A DNA stretch of 64,000 bases from BQJD01 sp964350265. GTDB lineage: Bacteria; Pseudomonadota; Gammaproteobacteria; Arenicellales; CAJQKF01. The stretch is from NCBI GenBank assembly GCA_964350265.1, contig CAYGJZ010000003.1:1-64000 (forward strand), in the 5' to 3' direction. The first letter of the stretch is position 1; every line of letters starts with the position of its first letter. Of this stretch, positions 15,914-24,919 are shown in pieces. The translations under genes were made by a program, and so were the position numbers. The notes beneath the pieces were generated by a model. The model saw only the letters and a program-made list of their open reading frames with translations, was not told where the DNA came from and searched no databases.

Positions 15914-18676
15914 TCAATCGCCCTTCCCTTCTGACCCTGGCGCGTCCGTGGAGGCCTTGGCCACCAAGGCCTGGCGGTCGATCTTGCCGGTGCCGGTCTT
16001 CGGCAGTTCGTCGACGTACTCGACGATGCGCGGGTACTTGTAGGGCGCCAGGCGGGACTTCACGTGCTGTTGCAGCGCACCGGTCAATGCCTCGTCCGCG
16101 CTGACACCCGCGCGCGCACTGACCACCGCGCGCAGCGTCGTGCGCCGGTCGGCCAGCGCATGGGCGAACACCGCGCACTCGTGCACGTCGGGGTGCTCGT
16201 TCAGGCAGCGTTCCACCTCCAGCGGCCAGACCCATTGTCCCGACACCTTCACCAGGTCGTCGGCGCGTCCCTGGAAGTAGTAGTAGCCGTCGCGTTCGAC
16301 GAAGCGATCGCCGGTGTAGAGCCAGTCGCCGCGCATGGTTTCCCGGGTCTTTTCCGGACGGTTCCAGTAGCTCGGTGCCGAGGAGTCGCCGCGCACCAGC
16401 ATGACGCCCTCCTGCCCCGGCGCGACCTCGCTGCCGTCGGCGGACTCGAGCCGGATCTCGTAGCCCGGCACCCGCGCCCCGGCGGCGCCGATGCGGTGAT
16501 CATCGAGACGGTTGGAGAGATACACGTGCAACATCTCGGTGGAGCCCAGGCCCTCGGTGGGGCCGTGCCCGGCGAGGCGCTTCCAGGCATCGTAGATGTC
16601 GCGCGAGAGAATCTCCGCGGCGGACATCGACTGGCGCAGGCTGGACAGGTCGCGCTGCTCGATGCCGGGGCTGTTGGCCAGCGCGGTGTAGAGGGTGGGC
16701 AGGCCGAACAGCACGCTGGGCCGCCAGGTCTCGATGGTGTCCAGCACCGCCGCCGGACGTGGCTGGCCGGGCATCAGCACGGTGGTCGCGCCTACCGCGA
16801 AGGGGAACAGCAGCGAGTTGCCGAAGCCGTAGGCGAAGTAGGCCTTCGGTACCGAGAAACAGACGTCGTCCGGGGACAGGCGCAGCACGTGCGCGCCGAA
16901 ACTCATCTGGCTGTAGGCCATGTCATGGTGGAGGTGAACGATGCCCTTGGGCCGACCGGTGGAGCCGGAGGAGTACATCCACAGCGCCATGTCCCCGGCA
17001 TCGGTGTCGGCACAGTCGAGGGAGGTCGACTGGCCGTGGAGGAATGACGACGCCGACACCTGGCAGGCACCGCCGGCTTCGCCGTTGACGATGATCACCC
17101 GTTCGGTGGCGGTGCCGGCCAGGGTCTCGGCGTCGAAGGTCGCGGCCAGCGCGCCCTCGCACAGCGCCAGGCGTGCCCCGGTATCCTTGAGAAAGTAGTT
17201 CAACAGTTCCTTCGGCGTCTGGATGTTGAGCAGCACCGGCACGAAACCGGCGCGCACGGCGCCGTAGAAGGCGGCCGCGAAGGCCGGGGTGTCGTCGAGG
17301 AAGAACGGGATGCGCTCCCCCCGGGACAGGCCGGCGGCGAGGAAGGCATTGCCGTAGCGCGCCGCCTCGGCAACGAGCTCGGCATAGGTCAGCGTCCCGG
17401 CCGGCCCGGTCACCGCCACATGGGCAGGATTGCGCTCGGCGTTGTCCCACAGAAAGCGGGAACAGTTGCGGTGATCCTGCCGGCGAAAGCCGATCTCCCT
17501 GGCGCCCGGGGTGTCCTCGCCCACCGGGTCGACGATCACCGCCGGGCCGCGTGCCGCCTCGTAGCGGGCGGCGAAGGCCGGGGCGATGCGGCGCAGACGA
17601 TCGCGGTCCACCCGGCCCGAGCGGGTCAGGTAGTCATGGGCGAAGTCCAGCGGCGCGAGATGCATCCTGGCGGCGAAGGTTTCATACCAGTTGGCGGAGG
17701 TGTTGGCGGCCTCCACCAGCTTCCTGGCAATGGGCATGCGCTCGGCCTGGTAGTTGGCCAGCGCGCGGTCGACGTCGTTCTCCCGGCACAGGTTGCCCAC
17801 CAGCGCGATGGCATCCTCCATGGCCAGGCGCGTGCCCGAGCCGATGGAGAAGTGGGCGGTGTGGGCGGCATCCCCAAGCAGCACGTACCGACCCGAAACC
17901 CAGGCCTGGCACCACAGCCGCGGAAAGCGTCGCCAGGCCGACTTGTTGGTCGCCAGCGACGCGCCGTCGAGCACCTCGGCGAACAGCGATGCGCAGACAC
18001 GCGCGCTTTCCTGCTCGTCCTGTCCGGCGAAGCCAAGGGCCTGGTAGGTGGCGTGGTCGCACTCGACGATGAAGGTGCTTCGGTCCGGCGCGTAGCGGTA
18101 GTGGTGGGCGTTCAACGCCCCGTGCGGTGTCTCGATGAACGTCTGCGTCAGGGTATCGAAGACACGCTCGGTGCCGAACCAGGCGAAGTGGTTGGTGAAG
18201 TGTTCGAGCAGCGGTCGGAAGACCGCCTCGTCGCTGCGCCGCACCAGCGAATTCAAGCCGTCCGCGCCGACCACCAGGTCGGCATCCAGCTCGTCCAGGT
18301 CGCGCACCGGGTGCGCGAAGCGCAGGTCGATGTCCAGCGACTCGGCGTGGCGACGCAGGATCTCGATCAGCTCGAGCCGGCCGATGGCGGCAAAGCCCAC
18401 CCCGTCCAGGACCACGCGGCCACGCGGATGGTTCAGCGTCATGTTGCGCCAGCGCTGCATGCGCGGCGTGATCGCCGCGTGCATGTTCGGATCATCGCGG
18501 GCCAGGAAGTCCAGTGCCTGGTCGGAGAAGACCACGCCGAAGCCGAAGGTCGCACCGGCCGGGTTCTGCTCGAACACCCGCAGGCGAAGGCCGGGCATGG
18601 CCTGTCGCAGCAGGATGGCGGTGTAGAGCCCGGCCGGCCCGCCACCGAGTATGTCTACCGAGGATAGTCCAGCCAA
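15914..18676 (-). CDS. fusion of aryl-CoA monooxygenase and aryl-CoA ligase
   Basis: 920 residues in one open frame. Residues ~1-385 are a flavin monooxygenase close to salicylyl-CoA 5-hydroxylase and the N-terminal half of 2-aminobenzoyl-CoA monooxygenase/reductase (ILGGGPAGLYTAIL, LVVGADGLNSLVRR, LLGDAAHTAHFSIGSGTRLA). Residues ~405-910 are a benzoate-CoA-ligase-type adenylating enzyme (YSSGSTGRPKGIVHLHHD; YTGDRF; GRADDLVKVSGQWVWPLEVE; catalytic Lys in PKTGTGKIDR). It should make an aromatic acyl-CoA and hydroxylate its ring, for example salicylate or anthranilate. In the known two-domain relative the partner is an Old-Yellow-Enzyme reductase, not a ligase. No ring-cleavage gene is nearby. 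All core motifs of both halves look intact. Confidence 0.88.
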   Translation of the reverse strand: MAGLSSVDILGGGPAGLYTAILLRQAMPGLRLRVFEQNPAGATFGFGVVFSDQALDFLARDDPNMHAAITPRMQRWRNMTLNHPRGRVVLDGVGFAAIGRLELIEILRRHAESLDIDLRFAHPVRDLDELDADLVVGADGLNSLVRRSDEAVFRPLLEHFTNHFAWFGTERVFDTLTQTFIETPHGALNAHHYRYAPDRSTFIVECDHATYQALGFAGQDEQESARVCASLFAEVLDGASLATNKSAWRRFPRLWCQAWVSGRYVLLGDAAHTAHFSIGSGTRLAMEDAIALVGNLCRENDVDRALANYQAERMPIARKLVEAANTSANWYETFAARMHLAPLDFAHDYLTRSGRVDRDRLRRIAPAFAARYEAARGPAVIVDPVGEDTPGAREIGFRRQDHRNCSRFLWDNAERNPAHVAVTGPAGTLTYAELVAEAARYGNAFLAAGLSRGERIPFFLDDTPAFAAAFYGAVRAGFVPVLLNIQTPKELLNYFLKDTGARLALCEGALAATFDAETLAGTATERVIIVNGEAGGACQVSASSFLHGQSTSLDCADTDAGDMALWMYSSGSTGRPKGIVHLHHDMAYSQMSFGAHVLRLSPDDVCFSVPKAYFAYGFGNSLLFPFAVGATTVLMPGQPRPAAVLDTIETWRPSVLFGLPTLYTALANSPGIEQRDLSSLRQSMSAAEILSRDIYDAWKRLAGHGPTEGLGSTEMLHVYLSNRLDDHRIGAAGARVPGYEIRLESADGSEVAPGQEGVMLVRGDSSAPSYWNRPEKTRETMRGDWLYTGDRFVERDGYYYFQGRADDLVKVSGQWVWPLEVERCLNEHPDVHECAVFAHALADRRTTLRAVVSARAGVSADEALTGALQQHVKSRLAPYKYPRIVEYVDELPKTGTGKIDRQALVAKASTDAPGSEGKGD

Positions 18677-18769
18677 GATCTTGCGCTCCGGGTCTAACGG
18701 CGTTGGTGCAACCGGGGTTGCGGCAGTCGTGAACCCCGGATTATTCCACGTTGCGGCGCCGGCGGCCCG

Positions 18770-19948
18770 CTAGCCCGGCTTGCCGTCGACCCGGGGGCGC
18801 AGCAGGATGGGCGTGTAGACGACCACGAACAGCAGCCATGCCGCCACCCAGGCCAGAGCGGCAATCGCGACCACCGATGCATAGGGCAGCGGCAGCAGCG
18901 GCGGACCGACGACGCGCAGCAACACCGACACGGCGTGCAGGACGTAGGCGGCGACGATGACGCGCGAGACCACCAGGGCCCGCCCGGTATGACCGAGGGC
19001 GGCACGGGTCATCACCGCGAGGATCATGCCGCCCATCGCCCCTGCCCCCAGCGCATGCATCCAGTAGACCGCGAAGGACACCCCGGCCAGTTGGTCGACG
19101 GCGTGCAGGGCAAGACCGACAGGCAGCCACAGGTAGGCCAGGTGCAGCACCCAGACGATGGGCGTGTCCAGGCTGCGATGCCCGCCCCAGCCCGCCATCC
19201 GCCAGGCATGGGCAAGCGCCGCCGCCGCCGCGAGCAGGCCAACGGCCTGGCTCGTCGGCATCCACACCAGGGCGACGACGTACAGCGCCATCGACACCAC
19301 GGTGACGATTTCGATCACGACACGCTTCGGGACTTCGACGGCGACCCCGCGCGCGCGCAGGTGGTTGGCGGTGAACGCCGGGATGATGCGGCCGCCGATG
19401 ATGGTCACCAGCAGCAGGACCATGCCCATCGCGGCCCGCAGTGCCGACTGGGCCAGCGCCGCGTCGCCCAAGGACAGCGCGCGCAGGAAGACCAGGTCGG
19501 ACACCGCGTAGGCCACCAGCAGCAACAGCATGGGCAGGGCCCGGTTGCCGCCGGCCAGGATGGGCGCGGCGATGGCTGCCAGCAGCAACAGCACGAACAG
19601 GAGTTCGGCCACCACCAGCACGCCCCACGGCAACTGTTCGACGAGAACGAAGGCAACGCGACCGGCCAGCCAGGCCAGCAGGATCGCCAGCAGTGGCCTG
19701 CGGGTCACCCTGGGCGTGCCGGTCCAGGCCGGCACCGCGGTCAACAGGAAGCCGCCAATGGCGGCGCCGACGAAGCCGAACAGCATCTCGTGCCCGTGCA
19801 ACAGGTGCCCGGGCAGTGCGCCTGCCAGCCACTGTCCGCCGAGGAAGCGGTGGGCCCACCAGCACATCGCGAGCACGGCGAACAGGCCGCAGGCGAGAAA
19901 GAACGGTCGGAAGCCGCAGTCGAGCACGGCCAGTCGCGGTCGGCTCAT
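18770..19948 (-). CDS. nnrS: NnrS family haem-copper membrane protein
   Basis: 392 residues with about 12 membrane segments. It begins DCGFRPFFLACGLFAVLAM, the NnrS hallmark, and contains LLHGHEMLFGFVGAAIGGFL and GGRIIPAFTANHLRARG, with histidines that may bind haem or copper. NnrS proteins relieve nitric-oxide stress and occur in Fnr/NnrR-controlled denitrification loci. It starts at ATG 19948, overlapping the stop of the SirB2-like gene by 4 bp (ATGA). Confidence 0.9.
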   Translation of the reverse strand: MSRPRLAVLDCGFRPFFLACGLFAVLAMCWWAHRFLGGQWLAGALPGHLLHGHEMLFGFVGAAIGGFLLTAVPAWTGTPRVTRRPLLAILLAWLAGRVAFVLVEQLPWGVLVVAELLFVLLLLAAIAAPILAGGNRALPMLLLLVAYAVSDLVFLRALSLGDAALAQSALRAAMGMVLLLVTIIGGRIIPAFTANHLRARGVAVEVPKRVVIEIVTVVSMALYVVALVWMPTSQAVGLLAAAAALAHAWRMAGWGGHRSLDTPIVWVLHLAYLWLPVGLALHAVDQLAGVSFAVYWMHALGAGAMGGMILAVMTRAALGHTGRALVVSRVIVAAYVLHAVSVLLRVVGPPLLPLPYASVVAIAALAWVAAWLLFVVVYTPILLRPRVDGKPG

Positions 19949-20355
19949 GACCACAGGCTCTGCAGCAGCCGCCACGGGCCGAGCGGGTCGTGGCTGCGGG
20001 CAATGACGATCATGGAGGCGAAACACAGTGCCGCCGCAACCAGGGCGGCAGCGCGCACGACCCGGCCGCGCGCCGTCCACAGGGCCACCATGCCAAGGCC
20101 GATGTACACTGCCAGCAGCACCAGCTTGGTGGTCAGCCAGCCGTTGGCATGGGCGGACGTCGGCAGGATCGACAGCAGCATGAAGGCGGTGGTCAGCAAG
20201 GTGGTATCCACCGCGTGGCCGACGATGCGCACCGGCCGCCAGCGCGGCCAGCGCATGCCCAGCCAGGCGCATGCGCCGCGCAGCAGGAACAGCGTGCCGC
20301 TGCTCACCGCGGTGGCGATGTGCACACCGCGTATCGGCAGGTAGTATTCAACCAT
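19945..20355 (-). CDS. SirB2-like four-helix membrane protein
   Basis: 136 residues with four predicted membrane helices, starting YYLPIRGVHIATAVSSGTLF and containing RIVGHAVDTTLLTTAFML. This matches the SirB/SirB2 family, small inner-membrane proteins of unclear role often placed beside NnrS or haem/copper genes. Histidines in helices 1 and 2 could bind haem. It starts at ATG 20355 and is the first gene of the sirB2-nnrS pair, with an Fnr-type box about 90 bp upstream. Confidence 0.75.
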   Translation of the reverse strand: MVEYYLPIRGVHIATAVSSGTLFLLRGACAWLGMRWPRWRPVRIVGHAVDTTLLTTAFMLLSILPTSAHANGWLTTKLVLLAVYIGLGMVALWTARGRVVRAAALVAAALCFASMIVIARSHDPLGPWRLLQSLWS

Positions 20356-20444
20356 GATCCGTCCCGGGGAGCTTTCGTGCGGCCGCCACGACACGTCTGC
20401 GTCGGGCGCGTCACCATGCTACGCGACGCGCCACGAGGCGGTCA

Positions 20445-20458
20445 CTGACCTGGATCAA
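20445..20458 (-). promoter_or_regulatory. candidate Fnr box upstream of sirB2-nnrS
   Basis: CTGAC-CTGG-ATCAA (reverse strand TTGAT-CCAG-GTCAG) fits the Fnr/Dnr site TTGAT-N4-ATCAA with one or two mismatches. It is about 90 bp ahead of the sirB2 start, between that gene and the end of the fnr-type gene, so the regulator could act directly on the sirB2-nnrS operon. Confidence 0.6.
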
Positions 20459-20462
20459 GCCG

Positions 20463-21221
20463 TTACGATTCGCGCAGCACGCCGTTGGCAAGGGTGGCCA
20501 GGCGCAACGGGTCGAGGATCTCCACCTCGCGTCCATGCACCTGCAGGAGGCCGTCGTCCTGGAGGCCGCGCAGCACGCGGCTGACAGTTTCGGCGGCCAG
20601 GTGCAGGTAGCTGGCGATGTCGGTGCGCGACATGGTCAGCCGGAAGCGGCTGGCCGACTGGCCGCGGGCCGCGTAGCGCCGCGACAGCAATACCAGGAAG
20701 GTGGCCAGGCGCTCCCCGGCGGTGAAGTCGCCGGCGAGCAGGCCGGCCTTGCCGATGTCCTCGCTCAGCAAGCGGAACAGGCTGTGCTGCAGTCCCGGCA
20801 ACCGGGTCGCCAGCCGGGAGATCTCCGGGAAGGAAAAACGGCACAGCAGCACCGTGTCCAGCGCCACCGCGTTGCACGGATAGCGTTCCCGGGAAATGGC
20901 GTTCAGCCCGATCACCTCCCCGGGGAGATGGAAGCCGAGCACCTGCTCGCGGCCCGCCGGGCTGACCACGTAGGTCTTCACCGTGCCGACGCGCACGGCG
21001 GCGATGGTGGTGAAAGGCTCGCCCTCGCGGAAGATGTGCTCGCCGGCGCGGTAGGCCGGGCTGTGTTCCACCAGCACTTCCAGCTCGCGCAGCCGGGCCA
21101 GGTCGACATCGTGCTGTCGCACCGTGGCGGAGAACACGCAGGTGCCGCAGAAGGCCATGGTCTCTGCATCGGCGACGGCCTTCCCGGCATCCGGGGAAGC
21201 GGGAACGATGTGCTTGGTCAT
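20463..21221 (-). CDS. Crp/Fnr-family regulator, Fnr-like with altered cysteine set
   Basis: 252 residues. A cAMP-receptor-like beta-roll (YRAGEHIFREGEPF, FHLPGEVIGLNAI) is joined by a dimer helix to a winged helix whose recognition helix AAETVSRVLRGLQ carries the E-xx-SR signature that reads TTGAT half-sites. Cys25 and Cys28 and a cysteine in ERYPCNAVAL match three of the four Fe-S ligands of Fnr, but the third N-terminal cysteine is absent (the +6 position is Val). It may hold a modified cluster or sense differently. ATG 21221 gives the normal Fnr length. It lies next to nnrS and an Fnr box. Confidence 0.85.
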   Translation of the reverse strand: MTKHIVPASPDAGKAVADAETMAFCGTCVFSATVRQHDVDLARLRELEVLVEHSPAYRAGEHIFREGEPFTTIAAVRVGTVKTYVVSPAGREQVLGFHLPGEVIGLNAISRERYPCNAVALDTVLLCRFSFPEISRLATRLPGLQHSLFRLLSEDIGKAGLLAGDFTAGERLATFLVLLSRRYAARGQSASRFRLTMSRTDIASYLHLAAETVSRVLRGLQDDGLLQVHGREVEILDPLRLATLANGVLRES

Positions 21222-21381
21222 GGCCGGGCGGCGGCGCGGCGACTCGTCGGAACGGACCGCAACAACACCGGCCAACCGGCTTGATGGCTGGGCGGGGAAC
21301 GCATCGCGCAAGTATACGAAGCACGCGCTGCGGACAAAAGACCCGCAGGGTCCCCCGGGGCAGGCGCCGGGATCGCCGCCT

Positions 21382-21423
21382 CCGGTCCACCATCCTGCCC
21401 GTACGGACCAGGTGGTGGACCGG
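21382..21423 (-). terminator. long hairpin after the STN receptor gene
   Basis: CCGGTCCACCA (21382-21392) pairs with TGGTGGACCGG (21413-21423), and CCTG/CAGG inside extend the stem. It sits 12 bp beyond the stop of the receptor gene at 21436 and upstream of the fnr-type gene on the same strand. There is no T-run, so it is either a Rho-assisted terminator or an mRNA-stabilising stem. Confidence 0.5.
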
Positions 21424-21435
21424 ACAGTCGGCAGG

Positions 21436-23661
21436 CTAGAACTCGAAGCGGGCGCGAAGCATCAGCGAGCGACCCGGTTCCCGCAGCGGCTCGACGCTGG
21501 CGAAGTCCTGCCCATAGGTGGCGCGATCGGCATAGACCTCGTCAAAGACGTTGTTCAGTTCCACGCGGAAGGTGGGATTGCCCGTCATCTGCGGCCGGTA
21601 CTCGGCGTACAGGTTCAGCACTTCGTAGCTTTCCAGCGGCTGCTCGGCAAACCCGCCGCCATCGCTGTTTTCCAGCGCGGCCTCGAGCACACCGCCGAAG
21701 GCAAGGTTGAGGCGTTCGATGCGGTGCGCCACCTCGATGTCGATGATCTGCCCGATCGGCGCACCGAAGTACTGCGAGGTATCCGAATCGGTGGACTCGC
21801 CGTCGATGCTGATCTCGCTGTCCGTGTAGGAGAAGCGCACGAAGCCGTTGGTCCAGTGCAGGCCGAGGCCGAAGCTGTAGCCCTCGGATTCGAAGTCCGC
21901 GGTCAGCGACGGACCGCCACGGTAGTTCTCGTCACGCACGTTGGTCAGTTCGGTCTTGAACACGCGGGCATCGAGGCTGACCCGGCCGGTGCGCATGGTC
22001 GCGCCGTAGCTGTAGCTCTCCGACTCCACCGGGTCGATATCGGTATACGTCCAGTTCGGGTTGAAGATGAAGTTCTCCGCCAGCGCGATGCCGCCCCAGG
22101 TATCGGCGTAGCCGGCGTTCAGCGAGACGTTCTCATTGATGTTGAACACCACCGAGGCATTGCCGCTGACACCGCTGTTGTCCATCCGGGTTCCGTCCAC
22201 GCCCTCGAAGTCCTGGCTGTCGCCGCGCAGGCCGAAGGAGAGGTCCACCGGGCCGACATCTTCCAGTCGGGCCTGCGCATAGATGCCGACGTTGGACGCC
22301 TTCTCGCTGACCTTCGGCGTCTCGGGATCGCTGTAGCTGGCCTCGTCGTCGTAGTAGTCGATACCGGCAGTCAGCACGCGCCCCGGGGCAAAGGCGAAGT
22401 CGTTCTCGATCTTGCCGGAGAAACTGCCCGTGCTGCCGACGCTGCCGTAGGGCTCGGGCACAGCGAGGCTGGTTTCGCTTTCGCCGACCAGGAAGGTCGG
22501 CGCCCACAGACCGCCGTCGCCGGCGAAGCTGTAGCTGAGCACGTAGTTGCTGCGATCGATGTCGTACACACGGGTAACCGGGTCCGGGCGGGCCGGCAGG
22601 CGACCGATGTTGGCACGAAACGGGCGCTGGGCATCGTCCTCGACATTCTCGGCGGAAAGTTCGAAACGATGGCCGTCGGCGCTCTCATGCGCCGCCTTGA
22701 CCAGGTAGCTGCCCATGTCGGTTTCAGTGCCGGGCACCTCGTTGCCGTCTCCGTCCTCGTACTCGTCGCCGGAAGCCGACTTGATGTAGCCGAGAATCTC
22801 GAAACCGTCGCTGCGACCGTAGGCAGACAGCGCGCCGGCCAGGGTGTCACCATTGTCGTTGTAGTCGATGGTGGCGAAGCCGCCGGCACCGTCACCGGGT
22901 GCCAGCACGTCGCCAACATCGATGGTTTCATAGGCAATCGCACCGCCAAGGGCACCGGGGCCGGCATCGGCAGGCGCCACGCCCGGATCCACCCGGGCGA
23001 GCTTCAGCAGGCTCGGGTCGATGACATTGGTGGCATTGTGATGGAAGATCTTGTTGTTCTGCCGGGCACCGTCAATGCTCACGGCCAGGTTGTTCTCCTC
23101 GACACCGTCGACGTACACCTTCTGGCTGAGTGGCTGGGCACCACCCACCTGTACCCCGCTCTCGCCGGAGAACACGTCCTTCACGTCCACCGGCCGACGA
23201 CGCTCCAGCGCCTCGTGGTTGACGTAGATGGAATTCACCCGGTCGGCATTGCCGAAGTGGCGGTCGTCGGCCGCGGTGGCGGTCACCTGGATCGGAGCCA
23301 GCACCGAGCCGCCATTCGCGTCCACCGCGGTGATGACGGCAGTGTCGCCGTCAAACCGGTAGGTCAGCGCGGTGCCGGCCAGCAACTGGCCGAGCGCCGC
23401 CGACGCCGACATGGTGCCGCTGACACCGGGACTGTGCATTGCGCGCACCAGTTCACCACGGACGGAGACCTGCACACCGGCCTGTGTACCGAAACGCGCC
23501 AACGCATCGGACAGCGGCTGCGAGGCGATATCGAAGGCATGTTCTTCCTCCGCCGCCGACTGGGCGGCCGCCGGCGGGGTCGGCAGCAGCAGGCAGGCAA
23601 TGGCGATGAGCGCCGCCAGCAGCAGGTGAATACGTCGAAAATCCGGATGAATCCTGGTCAT
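21436..23661 (-). CDS. TonB-dependent receptor with STN signalling domain
   Basis: 741 residues. A signal peptide (residues ~1-34, ending AAAQ) is followed by a Secretin/TonB N-terminal (STN) domain (~40-93), which talks to a FecR anti-sigma factor, then a plug (~130-240, with GARQNNKIFHHNATNVIDP, typical of haem/haemoglobin-type receptors) and a 22-strand barrel ending in aromatic residues (RARFEF). It would import an iron compound across the outer membrane. FecR and FecI-type genes lie directly upstream on the same strand, forming a complete cell-surface signalling set. The ligand is not certain. Confidence 0.9.
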   Translation of the reverse strand: MTRIHPDFRRIHLLLAALIAIACLLLPTPPAAAQSAAEEEHAFDIASQPLSDALARFGTQAGVQVSVRGELVRAMHSPGVSGTMSASAALGQLLAGTALTYRFDGDTAVITAVDANGGSVLAPIQVTATAADDRHFGNADRVNSIYVNHEALERRRPVDVKDVFSGESGVQVGGAQPLSQKVYVDGVEENNLAVSIDGARQNNKIFHHNATNVIDPSLLKLARVDPGVAPADAGPGALGGAIAYETIDVGDVLAPGDGAGGFATIDYNDNGDTLAGALSAYGRSDGFEILGYIKSASGDEYEDGDGNEVPGTETDMGSYLVKAAHESADGHRFELSAENVEDDAQRPFRANIGRLPARPDPVTRVYDIDRSNYVLSYSFAGDGGLWAPTFLVGESETSLAVPEPYGSVGSTGSFSGKIENDFAFAPGRVLTAGIDYYDDEASYSDPETPKVSEKASNVGIYAQARLEDVGPVDLSFGLRGDSQDFEGVDGTRMDNSGVSGNASVVFNINENVSLNAGYADTWGGIALAENFIFNPNWTYTDIDPVESESYSYGATMRTGRVSLDARVFKTELTNVRDENYRGGPSLTADFESEGYSFGLGLHWTNGFVRFSYTDSEISIDGESTDSDTSQYFGAPIGQIIDIEVAHRIERLNLAFGGVLEAALENSDGGGFAEQPLESYEVLNLYAEYRPQMTGNPTFRVELNNVFDEVYADRATYGQDFASVEPLREPGRSLMLRARFEF

Positions 23662-23749
23662 GAAACCCCCTGTAAACCGTTCAAACTGCGCCCACGGGCC
23701 ACCGTTCACCACGTCGCGGCGGTGGCGGGACGGGGCCGCGGATAAATAT

Positions 23750-23776
23750 GAACAAGACCGATTCGCGTTCTTGTTC
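23750..23776. promoter_or_regulatory. 8-bp dyad in front of the STN receptor gene
   Basis: GAACAAGA (23750-23757) and TCTTGTTC (23769-23776) form a perfect inverted repeat with an 11-nt spacer, about 90 bp upstream of the receptor start. Next to it, 23810-23825 holds two T-tracts (seven and eight Ts) around AGATC, very unusual in this GC-rich DNA. Together they look like the control region for the FecI-type promoter. A binding protein cannot be named. Confidence 0.45.
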
Positions 23777-23888
23777 AGGTATAGACGAACCGGGCGGGAT
23801 TTTTTTCAGATCTTTTTTTTCCCACCCCGGACGAACGCATGTCCGCGCGTCATGCGCGGACCGGTTCGCGCGACTCGATGCGACCGCC

Positions 23889-24845
23889 CTACCCCGAGAT
23901 GATCAACAGCCAGGGCGACAGCGATCGCACCTGGCCGTGCAGCGAACCGGCGATGGCATCCAGCGCGGCGCGCGGCCGGTTGAGGTCGTACAGGCCGGTG
24001 ACGCGCTGACGTGCCAGGTCGTCGCCGAGCAGCACGATCGCCCCCGGGAAAAAGCGACGCAACTCGGCCACCACCGCGCCCAGTTCCGCGTCGCGCGCCA
24101 CCAGCAGACCATCGCGCCAGCTCGCCACGAACGCGGCCGGCATGGTCGTCGTGCGCACCACGCCATCGTCGCCGAGGCGCAGCACGCCACCGGCTTCGAG
24201 CAGCCGCGTCTCCTCCCCGGGCAGGTCCACCGACACCCTCCCCTCGTGGACGGCCACCAGTGCAGGACCATCGTCACGTCGAACTTCAAAGGCGGTGCCC
24301 AGCACGGTGGCGGACAATGCGCCGCCCTCCACCTGGAAGGGCCGGGACCGATCCGGCTGGACCTCGAAGTAGGCCCTGCCCGTCAGCAGCCTGGCGGTGC
24401 GCGAAGCATCGTCCATGTCGAAGGACAGGGCACTGCGCGGTCCCAGTCGCGCGGTACTGCCATCGCCGAGCGTGATCGTGCGCAACTGCGCCGTGCCGGT
24501 TGCAAAGTCCGCGGCCGGCCCACCGAACAGGGCCGGCCACGCGGCGGCCAACGTCCAGGCGAGGAACAGCGACGCCGCCAGCGCAAGCAACCGTCGCCGC
24601 GTCCTGCCCGTTCGCCGCCGGCCGGCCGACACGGGCACAGGCGGCATGGACCAGCCCGGCAGTTGGCCGAGCATCGACCAGGTTCGCTGACACTGCTGCC
24701 ATTCCAGCCGGTTCGCCTCGCTGGCCGCGAGCCACGCATCCAGCGACGCCTGCAGAGCACGATCCGCGGGCGACTCGCGCAATGCGACCAGCCATTCGCT
24801 GGCACTGCGCGGCGTTGGACACGGCCGTTGGCGTGGTTCAGTCAC
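23889..24845 (-). CDS. fecR: FecR-type anti-sigma/sigma regulator
   Basis: 318 residues. The cytoplasmic N-terminus has the DUF4880-type ASEWLVALRESPADRALQ and WLAASEANRLEWQQ segments that bind the sigma factor. One membrane helix (~residues 84-108) leads to a periplasmic FecR domain (LGDGSTARLGPRSALSFD; LLTGRAYFEVQPD; VLGTAFEVR; VHEGRVSV). It carries the signal from the STN domain of the receptor to the ECF sigma factor. It lies between the sigma and receptor genes. Confidence 0.92.
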   Translation of the reverse strand: MTEPRQRPCPTPRSASEWLVALRESPADRALQASLDAWLAASEANRLEWQQCQRTWSMLGQLPGWSMPPVPVSAGRRRTGRTRRRLLALAASLFLAWTLAAAWPALFGGPAADFATGTAQLRTITLGDGSTARLGPRSALSFDMDDASRTARLLTGRAYFEVQPDRSRPFQVEGGALSATVLGTAFEVRRDDGPALVAVHEGRVSVDLPGEETRLLEAGGVLRLGDDGVVRTTTMPAAFVASWRDGLLVARDAELGAVVAELRRFFPGAIVLLGDDLARQRVTGLYDLNRPRAALDAIAGSLHGQVRSLSPWLLIISG

Positions 24846-24919
24846 GATCTTCAGTGGTCCTCGTGGTTCGGTGCGGATGCACAGCCTCTACCGGGATGAC
24901 GAAAACGACAGTGGAATCT

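Noticed and set aside
21124..23745. 873-codon plus-strand open frame opposite the STN receptor
   Set aside because: Antisense to a full receptor with signal peptide, STN, plug and barrel; the reverse reading has no domain.
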